Both the position numbers and the translations under genes were made by a program. From assembly GCA_029245955.1 (NCBI GenBank), contig JAQWOH010000051.1, forward strand, positions 1 to 64,000: a DNA stretch of 64,000 nt. The letters are read 5' to 3'. Origin of the DNA: Fuerstiella sp. (GTDB lineage Bacteria > Planctomycetota > Planctomycetia > Planctomycetales > Planctomycetaceae). Below the pieces are notes generated by a model that saw nothing but the letters and a program-made list of their open reading frames with translations, was not told the DNA's origin and did no database searches. The number at the start of each line of letters is the position of its first letter. Position 1 is the stretch's first letter. Below are positions 56,125-64,000 of this stretch, one piece after another.

Positions 56125-57333
56125 ATGCCCGCTGGAAATCAGTTTCGCCATCAATCGTATCCGACTGATCCGTCGTTGCCTCCCGCCTCTTACCGGCTTC
56201 GCGTGACAGACGGCAACCACGTCGATTTTTCTCAGTTGCATGCGCAGGAGGGAGTTCGTGAGGTGGTCCTGGTTCATGGCACATTTATGGGCAACGACCC
56301 GTTCGGCGTGTCAGCTGTGCTGCAGTCGTTCGCCAGATCTGCCGGGCCGCTGAAGACACCGCTGCTGAAGCTGGCCGATGTACTTAGGGAAAAAATGAAG
56401 ACGGTGGTTGATGGTCTGGCTCAGGATGTCGGCAATTATACTCAGGAATACTGCGACGCCTTTCAGAAGTTGGTCGGTGATGACCCGATTGTGAGGCTGC
56501 TGCAGCCAACATGGACGGGGCAGAATCACCATCTGGCCCGGGCGGATCTGGCAGTACGGCTGTTGTGCCGTTTGGGCGAGGTGCAGCCGACGCCTGAGGA
56601 GACGATTCTCTTCTGGGGACACTCACACGCTGGCAACGCGTTTGCGATTCTCAGCAACCTGTTGGCAAACGACAGAGCCGCTGTTAGAAAGTTTTTCACC
56701 TCCGCAGGTGATTGGAATGCCGAACACTGGACGCGTGCCAGACAACTGCTTGATTCCGGACCGTCGCCACACCCGTGGGCGAAATGCGCCATCTTTGCCG
56801 CATTTGGTACTCCCGTGCGATACGGATGGGACACTCACGGTTACCGAAATCTGCTGCATGTCCTGCATCACAGAAAAGGTGAGCACGGCGATGAGTGTCG
56901 CGCGCAACCGATGTTCCCGGCCCATAGTCTGACGGATACGCTGACAGCGAGGTACGGCGACTGGGTGCAGGCGTTTGGTATCGCCGGAACCGATGTTCCT
57001 CCAGCAACATCGGTTCCGGAGAATCGCGCTGTCGCCGCCATTCTGGAAGCAGGTCTCACGACGCCGGAACATGAGCTTGATACTCGGTTTATTGTTCCGC
57101 CAAAACTTCGCGATACGTGTGCTCGCTGGAAGACAGGTACTCGCTGTCATAGTGACGGCCGGAATCTCCTGGTCGAATACGAACCGAGCGGGCGTACAAC
57201 GTCACTGGCTTCGCCGATTGAAGAAGCGCTGCTGGGTCACGGAGTCGCGACAACGCTGGACTGGCTGCCAGCTCATCTGGCACTCGTACTGAAAGCACTG
57301 AACGAGACCGGCGAAAGCACTGTCACCCGGTAG
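56125..57333 (+). CDS. alpha/beta-hydrolase-like protein
   Basis: 402 residues from ATG 56125. VVLVHGTFMGNDPFG (oxyanion-hole HG motif) and ILFWGHSHAGNAFA with the nucleophile Ser in GxSxxG indicate an alpha/beta hydrolase. The last third carries the probable Asp and His. No signal peptide, so cytosolic. Upstream frame extension to 56062 is not supported. The substrate is unknown. Confidence 0.8.
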   Translation: MPAGNQFRHQSYPTDPSLPPASYRLRVTDGNHVDFSQLHAQEGVREVVLVHGTFMGNDPFGVSAVLQSFARSAGPLKTPLLKLADVLREKMKTVVDGLAQDVGNYTQEYCDAFQKLVGDDPIVRLLQPTWTGQNHHLARADLAVRLLCRLGEVQPTPEETILFWGHSHAGNAFAILSNLLANDRAAVRKFFTSAGDWNAEHWTRARQLLDSGPSPHPWAKCAIFAAFGTPVRYGWDTHGYRNLLHVLHHRKGEHGDECRAQPMFPAHSLTDTLTARYGDWVQAFGIAGTDVPPATSVPENRAVAAILEAGLTTPEHELDTRFIVPPKLRDTCARWKTGTRCHSDGRNLLVEYEPSGRTTSLASPIEEALLGHGVATTLDWLPAHLALVLKALNETGESTVTR

Positions 57334-57390
57334 TCATGTCCCGACCGATGGCGTCTTCACAGTGCAGCACCGGTCGGCTGCGAATCGAGA

Positions 57391-58806
57391 TTATTTGCCC
57401 GGGTAGTACCGATGCTGACCGCGACGAGCCGACTGCAGTGATGTTTGAGTATCCTGTTCCACACCCGGATCACCCTGCGAGGTCATCCACCGTTTGAGTG
57501 CATCGGCAAAGCGTTGCCTGCGTTCGGACTGGCTGGTATCCCCTGCCAGATTTTTCATTTCGTAGGGATCAGTCGCCGTATGATACAGCTGCTCGGCTGG
57601 ACGCAGCATGTAGCGCTTAACCAGCAGATAGGAAGCCGGATTCTGCTGAGTATCCCAGGTCCATGTACCCCAGTATGGGTTGTTCAAAGCGCCGGTGCCG
57701 CGCGTGCCCATCAAATGTTTTTCGATGTACAACTCACCCGGCGTCAGGTTTCTGATGTACCGATACTCGCCGTCGGTAATCGTTCGAATCGGATAGGCAG
57801 GGCCTTCCGGCAGGTTGTTGTGCATCCCATAAACATATTCTCGATGCTGTTCGCTGCGTCCCTCCAGAACAGCCCGAAAACTTGAGCCGTTAAACTCCTC
57901 AGCCGCCGGATTTCCTCCACTCAGATCCACCAGCGTCGGCACGACATCACAGTACTGCACAAGTGCGTCAGTGCGCTTGCCGGCAGTAACTTTTCCCGGC
58001 CACCGAGCAATCAGTGCTGTGTGCAGTCCTGTATCCCAGTTTGTCCACTTACAGCCGGGAAACTGTGAACCCTGTTCCGATGTAAACAGCACGAGCGTAT
58101 TGTCAGCCTTGCCGCATTCATCAAGGGTGTGAAGGATTTCTCCCACCTGACTGTCCATGTATGTGATTTCTGCAAGATAGCGTCCAAAATCCTGTCGAGT
58201 TTGCTGCGTGTCAGCAATGTTTGGCGGCAGCTTGATCTTCTTCGGGGGGTAGGCGGTCGCGTCTCCCATCACCCATGGCACATGTGGTTCCACCAGAGCG
58301 ACAACCAGACAGAACGGGGCTGTTTCGCGAGATATGAATTCTGTTATGTGGGCAACATCATGCGGCTGAGTAGGATTACGGACGCAACTTGGGTCAAACC
58401 CCTTCACTTTGTCAAAGGGAAAAACAGCGTCCGGCTTCACATGTACCTTGCCCGCAATACCAACGCGATAACCCTGCCGCCGCAGGTGATGCGGCATACT
58501 TTCGACTGAGTCCCGGCTTGCGGAGTGGTTCCACGCGCAGCCGTTTTGCATTGGATACTGACCCGTAAACAGCTCCGCTCGGCAGGGCTGGCACATCGCT
58601 GAACTCAGATATGCCCGGTTGAAGGTCAGCCCCTGAGACGCCAGAGCGTCAATATTGGGCGTCCCTGCGTTCCGACCTCCGTACAGAGGCAGATCATTAA
58701 ACGTACAGTCATCCGCCATGATGATCAGGACATTGGGCTGATCTGCTGCTTGCAGGCTGACAGCAGAAACACAGACGGCTAAGACAACCGGAAGCATTTG
58801 ATACAT
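57391..58806 (-). CDS. secreted sulfatase
   Basis: 471 residues from ATG 58806 (58797 is also possible; no clear ribosome site at either). Signal MLPVVLAVCVSAVSLQA. Metal-site start PNVLIIMADD and the formylglycine motif C72-Q-P-C-R76 (MCQPCRAELFTG), giving an active-site Cys type sulfatase; then GKVHVKPD and TSEQGSQFPG. Cleaves sulfate esters, probably from algal polysaccharide. A GGCAGCC/GGCTGCC hairpin (58842-58860) lies in the leader. Confidence 0.92.
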   Translation of the reverse strand: MYQMLPVVLAVCVSAVSLQAADQPNVLIIMADDCTFNDLPLYGGRNAGTPNIDALASQGLTFNRAYLSSAMCQPCRAELFTGQYPMQNGCAWNHSASRDSVESMPHHLRRQGYRVGIAGKVHVKPDAVFPFDKVKGFDPSCVRNPTQPHDVAHITEFISRETAPFCLVVALVEPHVPWVMGDATAYPPKKIKLPPNIADTQQTRQDFGRYLAEITYMDSQVGEILHTLDECGKADNTLVLFTSEQGSQFPGCKWTNWDTGLHTALIARWPGKVTAGKRTDALVQYCDVVPTLVDLSGGNPAAEEFNGSSFRAVLEGRSEQHREYVYGMHNNLPEGPAYPIRTITDGEYRYIRNLTPGELYIEKHLMGTRGTGALNNPYWGTWTWDTQQNPASYLLVKRYMLRPAEQLYHTATDPYEMKNLAGDTSQSERRQRFADALKRWMTSQGDPGVEQDTQTSLQSARRGQHRYYPGK

Positions 58807-59039
58807 GATTGCACACAAACAGAGTTGGCAGAAAGACAAGGGGCAGCCGCACAGGCTGCCGACTGAAATCAAAGGGACGCGAATTCGCCGGTTGCAACGT
58901 TTTGGTCACCAGCGAGGCATTTCCACAGCGGAACAGTCTAACATCACCTCCTCCATTCGATAAGCTATAGCGGATGGAAAGACGCTTCCCATGAGCCCGC
59001 AGCAGCCATCTGAGACTGGCCGAAAATCCGATTGCCCGC

Positions 59040-59919
59040 GGCACGCCCACGGTGTTCAATCACGCTTTGAAGCCCGTTAAGGTGTCACCGTGTCAGAACG
59101 GCAGAATGCAGCTGGTGACCTGGATCGCCAGCCCGCAGAATCCTCTCACAGCACGAGTCATGGTGAACCGGATCTGGCAGCATCATTTCGGAGAGGGGCT
59201 GGCGCGCACACCATCGAACTTCGGTGTGCGAGGCGAGCAGCCGTCACACCCCGAACTGCCGGACTGGCTGGCCGGCGAACTGGTTGATCAAACACCTGCA
59301 TCGGCTGATCATGAACTCCGCCACATACCGCGCCTGCAGTCAGTTCACTCCGGTGGCAGCCGGGCATGATCCTGAGAACCGCCTGCGCAGCAAATTCATG
59401 CTGTGGCGTCTGGACACGGAAGCCATTCGTGATTCGCTGCTGGCTGTTTCCGGAAGACTGGATCGGACTGTCGGCGGGACGATATTCAGGGCAGAAAACA
59501 AGAAGCGAGTAACGATGTCACCCAATGATTCCGTTTACGCCAGTGTTCGTCGGTCCGTCTATCTGCCGTCCATTCGAATCCGCAGTTTCGAGATATTTTC
59601 CATCTTTGACGTGTCCGACAGCGGTCAGCATGTCGCTCAAAGACCACAGACCATGGTTGCTCAACAGGCCTTGTTCCTTATGAACAACCCGCTGGTTCTT
59701 TCGCAGGCTCACATGCTTGCGGAAGGCGTCTCACAACAAGTCGGGGATTTTGCGCTGTGGCTCAACTGGCTTTACCTGACTCTGTACGGACGTCCCGCTC
59801 GCAGTGCCGAAGTCTCAGCGCTGTCCGCCGTTCTTAGTGATTTGACGACCGCTGCTGCTCACCAGAATGCTGAGGACAGTGCCAGGAGAGTCGCATGGGA
59901 GCACCTGATTCGCCGATGA
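59040..59919 (+). pseudogene. 3' remnant of a DUF1553 (PSD1-type) gene
   Basis: Only the last third of a DUF1553 protein remains. Frame one reads [20 protein letters not shown], then [18 protein letters not shown] and [10 protein letters not shown]; near 59290 it shifts to a second frame reading [19 protein letters not shown], and continues to the stop with LDRTVGGTIFRAENKKR, RRSVYLPSIR and MVAQQALFLMNNPLV. Truncated at the 5' end and frameshifted. Intact relatives are cytochrome-type PSD1 proteins, abundant in planctomycetes. Confidence 0.85.
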
Positions 59920-59971
59920 TGTGCGCCGATGAGTTCATATACATTCGATAGAATGCCGGCCTCGTGCAAAG

Positions 59972-60009
59972 AAAAAGCCTGTGAGTTCATGACAGAACTC
60001 ACAGGCTTT
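59972..60009 (-). terminator. intrinsic terminator of tRNA-Ser
   Basis: A perfect 15-bp stem (59974-59988 / 59995-60009) with a 6-base loop. The minus strand gives a T5 run (plus A 59972-59976) after the hairpin, 10 bases beyond the tRNA 3' end. It also lies beyond the convergent DUF1553 remnant. Confidence 0.88.
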
Positions 60010-60018
60010 CAGATAATG

Positions 60019-60105
60019 CGGAGAGGGGGGGATTCGAACCCCCGGTCCAGTTACCCGGACACAACATTTCCAGTGTTGCACAATCGGCCACTCTGCCACC
60101 TCTCC
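60019..60105 (-). tRNA. tRNA-Ser (GGA)
   Basis: 87 bases. Acceptor GGAGAGG (60105-60099) pairs with CCTCTCC, discriminator G. The anticodon stem CAACA/TGTTG holds loop CTGGAAA, so the anticodon is GGA, reading UCC/UCU serine codons. A long variable arm is present, and the T loop reads GGTTCGAATCC. CCA is not encoded. Followed by a strong terminator. Confidence 0.95.
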
Positions 60106-60491
60106 GGCCACTGCTTCAATGGACTCTTGTCATTCAGCACACACTCGGGCAGTTGTACGACCGCTGATTTGTAGCGAATGTTCGCGTGGATTTTCTCGTT
60201 TTCAGACAGTTTTCCCGTCGAAAACTGTATTTCCTCGCCCTGTCGTGTGCACCATCGCTTTAATTCGCAGGTGCAGTCTTACACGGTGGCATCACTAGTC
60301 GTTCGCACATGATAACCATGCAGGCGTCTGGACGGCCGTTGAGCCAACACATTCGTAACGCATCACTGCCAATGCCCCCTGATCGCCGTGTACTCGGTCT
60401 TGCAGCTCTCCCGCACAGATTGCCGCCCAAAAACGGACTCGCTACTATGGCAAACCCTAATAATTGCTCATCATTCTGTGGAGACTTCGAA
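60106..60491. other. spacer between tRNA-Ser and transglutaminase gene
   Basis: 386 bases. Contains a perfect hairpin, ACAGTTTTC (60206-60214) / GAAAACTGT (60220-60228), 5-base loop, role unknown. An open frame in line with the downstream gene starts at 60309 but lacks signal features. Nothing else seen. Confidence 0.45.
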
Positions 60492-61595
60492 ATGAGGTTG
60501 GTTGGTCTGCTATTACGTTTATTGCTCCTGATGCTGGGCACAGCAGTCGGAGGAAGCTGCATTCCCGACGCGTGGGCTGTGGATTCAAAGCAAAACACCG
60601 GGTCGGCTGCTGTCAGGTCGAATTCCAAAACCAATACTGTTTCGCAGTTGAGCGGCCAACGCACCCCAAAGCCGGAACCGCGGTCACGTACGTTTCATTT
60701 CGGTTATGACGCCAGAGTGAATGGATTGCCGGGCAGAGCTCGCGTTCGTGCATGGTTTCCGCTGCCGCGGTCAAGTCATCAACAGAACGTGGAAATACTG
60801 ACTCAGAAAGTGCCTGCGGAAAGCAGGATCGCGACAGAAACGACGTACGGAAATGCGATTCTGTACTGCGAATCAAACAACTCGCCAACAGACAGTCTCC
60901 CGTTTTCCATCTCCTTTCTGGTGCAGCGTCAGGAAGTTCGAGGGATCGATGAAAGTTGCGGTCCGGTGGAACTCACCGACAGGCAGCGGCAGCGGTTTCT
61001 GTCTGCCAATATCAGGGTCCCGCTCAAAGGCAGACAGCTCGATCTGCTCAGCGGCGTGAAACTCACTGGCGACGCTCTGGACATCGCACGTATGCTGTAC
61101 AATCGTGTGGACGATCATGTTCGCTATGACAAGTCGTCGCCGGGCTATGGTAACGGCGACGTGTTGTGGGTCTGCGACAGTCGTTTCGGCAACTGTACTG
61201 ACTTCCACAGCCTGTTTATTTCCTGGGCGCGGGCAAAGAACATCCCCGCCCGATTTGAAATTGGATTTCTGCTGCCCCCCGAATGCGGCAAGGGCATGAT
61301 CAGCGGCTATCATTGCTGGGCTATGTTTCATCAGGACAAAAAAGGCTGGATTCCCGTGGATATTTCAGAAGCAGACAAGCACCCTGAAATGAAAGAGTAC
61401 TACTTCGGTAACCTGAGCGAAAATCGAGTGGCTTTCACGACAGGGCGGGATATCGTCCTTGTTCCTCCACAGGACGGCCCTCCGCTGAATTTTTTCGTTT
61501 ATCCATACATCGAAGTGAACGGCAGGCCGTGGCCCCAAGAGAAAATGGAGCTGACGTTTTCGTACGAAGATGTTGTTGCCGCGGATACCAACTGA
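60492..61595 (+). CDS. exported transglutaminase-like protein
   Basis: 367 residues from ATG 60492, which gives a signal peptide (MRLVGLLLRLLLLMLGTAVGG). Catalytic triad Cys235 (FGNCTDFHSLF), His274 (SGYHCWAMF) and Asp290 (PVDISEAD), the arrangement of bacterial transglutaminase-like cysteine proteases. The N-terminal part (about 60-190) is a beta-rich domain. Acts outside the cytoplasm, perhaps as a peptidase or protein crosslinker; substrate unknown. Confidence 0.88.
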   Translation: MRLVGLLLRLLLLMLGTAVGGSCIPDAWAVDSKQNTGSAAVRSNSKTNTVSQLSGQRTPKPEPRSRTFHFGYDARVNGLPGRARVRAWFPLPRSSHQQNVEILTQKVPAESRIATETTYGNAILYCESNNSPTDSLPFSISFLVQRQEVRGIDESCGPVELTDRQRQRFLSANIRVPLKGRQLDLLSGVKLTGDALDIARMLYNRVDDHVRYDKSSPGYGNGDVLWVCDSRFGNCTDFHSLFISWARAKNIPARFEIGFLLPPECGKGMISGYHCWAMFHQDKKGWIPVDISEADKHPEMKEYYFGNLSENRVAFTTGRDIVLVPPQDGPPLNFFVYPYIEVNGRPWPQEKMELTFSYEDVVAADTN

Positions 61596-61766
61596 AATCC
61601 GCCCGTAGCCTGATCGAGCGGTGATGCGCCGACGTGATGCGTCACAGAAAACCTTGCGGCGATTCGACGTTCATCCACTGTCTGCAGCTTTCAGCACACA
61701 CGCTCGAGAATTGAGATCGTGACCAGCTGTTATCGTTTTTCGACATTCGTCAGAATCGATGGAAAC

Positions 61767-63431
61767 ATGACTATGAAATACCCGGCATTTGTCATTCTGA
61801 TGCTGCTGCAATACGTCTGTGTGCGGGCAGACGTGCAGCCAAACATTCTGGTCATCATGGCAGATGATCTGGGATTCTCAGACCTGAGATGCTACGGCTC
61901 GGACATCGACACACCGAACCTTGATGCTCTGGCCAGGAATGGTCTGAGATTCACGCAGTTTCATAACGCGTCGCGCTGCTGTCCGACACGAGCCGCGTTG
62001 CTGACTGGCCGATATCCGCATGAAGTCGGACTGCGGTCAAACGGAGCATCGTTGTCGAGGGACGTGCCGACGCTGGCCGAGATTTTGCGGGACAACGGTT
62101 ACCACACGGGTATGACGGGCAAGTGGCATCTGACACACGCGGCGGCACTGGCAGGTGACGGTGTGAATTCTGCAGAACATCTGGCGGTGCTGAATAATCA
62201 GACCCGCGTCAGTCAGTTTGGAGAACGAGCCACGTATCCGGCGGCGCGGGGATTTGACCGTCACTTCGGCGTGATCTGGGGGATTGTGAACTTCTTCCAC
62301 CCGTTTGCTCTGGTGGACCGATTTGAACCGGTCTATGACCTGCCGCGGGACTTCTATCTGACGGATGCATTGAATTCAAGAACGGCTGACTATATTCGGG
62401 ATTTCGCGCAGGATGACAAACCTTTTTTCATCTATCTGGCTCACGCCGCACCGCACTGGCCACTGCACGCTCGTGCGGAAGACCGGGCAAAATACCGGGG
62501 GCGTTATGACAGTGGATGGCCGACGATGCGACGTCAGCGATATGATCGCCAGGTGAAAATGGGGTTAATAGATCCCGCGATCTATCCACTGCCCGACATC
62601 GATCGGGGCAATCGCAGGGCATGGAAACAGCTGTCTGAAGAACAGCAGCGGCGTGATTCCGCAAAAATGGAAACTCACGCCGCTATGATTGACCGGCTGG
62701 ACCAGGGCTTGGGCGACGTCATCACAGCATTGAAACAAACCGGCCAGTTTGAAAATACGCTGATCGTCTTTCTGGCCGACAACGGGGCTTCTCCGGAAGA
62801 GCCGGTACGTCCCGGTTATGACCGCCCGTCGGAGACACCGGATGGCCGTACGATTCGGTACACCGGGAAGTTTCCTGTCAACGAACTTGGCCGCGACGAC
62901 ACATGGACCGGACTTGGACCCGCGCTGTCGAATGCATGCAACACGCCATTTCGATTCTGGAAAAAGGAGTCCTACCACGGAGGTTGCGCGTCACCATTCA
63001 TCGTTCACTGGCCGGCCCGGAAAGTGGGACACAACGCAGATCCATCCGGCGATGTACGAATGACTGCTGAAGGACGTATCACCGATCAGGTCGCGCACGT
63101 TGTCGATCTGCTGCCAACGTTTCTGGACGCCGCAGGCGTTGATGCTGGTTCTTATGCATCTCGAGGAAAAAATCTGCTCCCGGTCCTGCAGGGAAGAACA
63201 CGTGACGGCCACGACGGATTGTTCTTTGAACATGCCGGTGGCGCCGCTCATCGCGCGGGCGACTGGAAAATCGTGCGATTGAAGCCCAATCGTCCATGGG
63301 CCCTGTACGACCTGTCACGGGACCGGACAGAGACAACCGACCTGGCAAAACGGCACCCGAAACGTGTGCAGGCGATGGCAGCAGCCTGGGCAGTCTGGTG
63401 GTATGAGGTGACCGGAGAGCAGCTGCCGTAG
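61767..63431 (+). CDS. secreted arylsulfatase-like sulfatase
   Basis: 554 residues from ATG 61767 (61773 also possible). Signal MKYPAFVILMLLQYVCVRA. PNILVIMADDLGFSDL for metal binding; formylglycine motif C71-C-P-T-R75 (CCPTRAALLTG); GKWHLTH; FLADNGAS. The length fits the arylsulfatase A-like group. Needs formylglycine-generating enzyme elsewhere in the genome. Probably degrades sulfated polysaccharide, like its neighbour at 57391-58806, from which it differs clearly. Confidence 0.93.
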   Translation: MTMKYPAFVILMLLQYVCVRADVQPNILVIMADDLGFSDLRCYGSDIDTPNLDALARNGLRFTQFHNASRCCPTRAALLTGRYPHEVGLRSNGASLSRDVPTLAEILRDNGYHTGMTGKWHLTHAAALAGDGVNSAEHLAVLNNQTRVSQFGERATYPAARGFDRHFGVIWGIVNFFHPFALVDRFEPVYDLPRDFYLTDALNSRTADYIRDFAQDDKPFFIYLAHAAPHWPLHARAEDRAKYRGRYDSGWPTMRRQRYDRQVKMGLIDPAIYPLPDIDRGNRRAWKQLSEEQQRRDSAKMETHAAMIDRLDQGLGDVITALKQTGQFENTLIVFLADNGASPEEPVRPGYDRPSETPDGRTIRYTGKFPVNELGRDDTWTGLGPALSNACNTPFRFWKKESYHGGCASPFIVHWPARKVGHNADPSGDVRMTAEGRITDQVAHVVDLLPTFLDAAGVDAGSYASRGKNLLPVLQGRTRDGHDGLFFEHAGGAAHRAGDWKIVRLKPNRPWALYDLSRDRTETTDLAKRHPKRVQAMAAAWAVWWYEVTGEQLP

Positions 63432-63516
63432 AATGCTTCATCCACGTGGTACGGCAGCCTTGCTGCTATGGCAGGTGCTGTGAGTCCTGCGCCTTCAGCA
63501 GCGGTGTGGTCAGAAG

Positions 63517-64000
63517 TTATCCGCCGCCGTCCAGCCCCCTCAGGGTTCCTGTACTTGACGCAAATGTTTCGATGTCCATGCCAAGTCGCTGAAGGATTGT
63601 GACATAGAGATTTGACAGCGGTGAGTTGTTATCGGTATCGAATGCGAGATGCCGGTCGTGGCGAAATCCGCCGCCGGCCAGGATTGCGGTTGTTGTGACC
63701 GCCACTGTGCATATGAGAACCCAGCAGCACCATCGTCCGGTCCAGCAGGTTTGCATCCTCTTCGTCAGATGCTTTCAGGCGACGGATGAAATCCCCAAAT
63801 GCTTTGACATGAGCAGACTCAACGGTTGCCAGCTGCGCCAGCGTTTCCGGATCCTGACCATGGTGTGAACGGTCACATCCATCCAGCGGCGTCGAACTTC
63901 TTTGTCAGCGAGATCCGTGGAATATTTCGCCAGATTCAGTCCGCCTGCAGGATTACCACCCGAGTGACAGTTAAAGCAGTTTTGGGTTAGGAACGGGGCA
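63517..64000 (-). pseudogene. DUF1592-DUF1552 junction remnant
   Basis: The window's right edge. Reading inward from 64000: APFLTQNCFNCHSGGNPAGG and LADKEVRRRWMDV, the cytochrome-like heme motif start of a DUF1592-type protein; then, in another frame from about 63868, HHGQDPETLAQL and [14 protein letters not shown], then in a third frame [20 protein letters not shown] to LRGLDGGG, the end of a DUF1552 protein. These two genes are normally adjacent in planctomycetes, so a deletion has fused the start of one to the end of the other, followed by frameshifts. The region 63432-63516 has no gene. Confidence 0.82.

Overview
The window looks like a chromosomal segment of a planctomycete (phylum Planctomycetota). 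The evidence is the gene set: a DUF1559 prepilin-like protein at the left edge, formylglycine-type sulfatases, DUF1553 and DUF1592/DUF1552 remnants, a Pkn-type Ser/Thr kinase next to an FHA protein, BON-domain and PQQ-propeller secreted proteins, Tat-exported sugar-isomerase-like and SMP-30-like proteins, and a DUF2760/tandem Hsp70 operon. No genus is assigned. No CRISPR array, insertion sequence, integrase or prophage was found. Most of the window reads as slowly eroding chromosomal DNA with at least five decayed genes.

Layout. 1-3.5 kb: partial DUF1559 gene (minus), then hemP-feoA-feoB (plus) behind a strong sigma70-like promoter whose spacer holds a perfect 15-bp palindrome, a plausible Fur operator. 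3.7-8.3 kb: hisS, an FdhF/YdeP-type molybdopterin oxidoreductase overlapping mobB, a bidirectional terminator and a 7Fe/8Fe-type ferredoxin. 8.9-15.5 kb: ECF-like sigma factor, SMP-30 protein, csrA, an ImmA-type peptidase with its HTH regulator, a cytochrome c'-like protein, purM and an ATPase. 15.6-21.2 kb: a CNNM/CBS operon, a two-BON secreted protein and a lipoprotein. 21.5-29 kb: a decayed fused membrane/spermidine synthase gene, a TIM-barrel isomerase, a lipase-like hydrolase, a LolCD-type ABC pair and an O-methyltransferase. 29-33.3 kb: Ser/Thr kinase and FHA protein (divergent), SixA, and a decayed ASPIC/UnbV gene. 33.4-38.7 kb: DUF2760-Hsp70-Hsp70. 39-41 kb: a decayed NMT1/histidine kinase/receiver gene. 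41.7-47.1 kb: a five-gene minus-strand run (SMP-30, MnmE-like GTPase, RidA-like, TIM-barrel, PQQ propeller). 47.3-57.3 kb: SGNH hydrolase, FabI, glycosyltransferase, an AroD-AroE-like fusion with lost catalytic residues, a double-FMN NosR-like membrane protein, an MFS transporter and an alpha/beta hydrolase. 57.4-64 kb: two sulfatases, a DUF1553 remnant, tRNA-Ser(GGA) with its terminator, a transglutaminase, and a remnant in which the start of a DUF1592-type gene runs into the end of a DUF1552 gene.

Functional themes: ferrous iron/heme handling under a likely iron-responsive promoter; molybdenum-dependent redox chemistry with its own cofactor-insertion protein; a membrane flavin/Fe-S electron-transfer protein; and kinase/FHA signalling. 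The strongest candidates for unusual biology are the AroDE-like pseudoenzyme, the C-terminally shortened MnmE-like GTPase in a non-tRNA context, the double-FMN protein and the tandem Hsp70 operon. All function calls come from reading motifs by eye; no database search was run.
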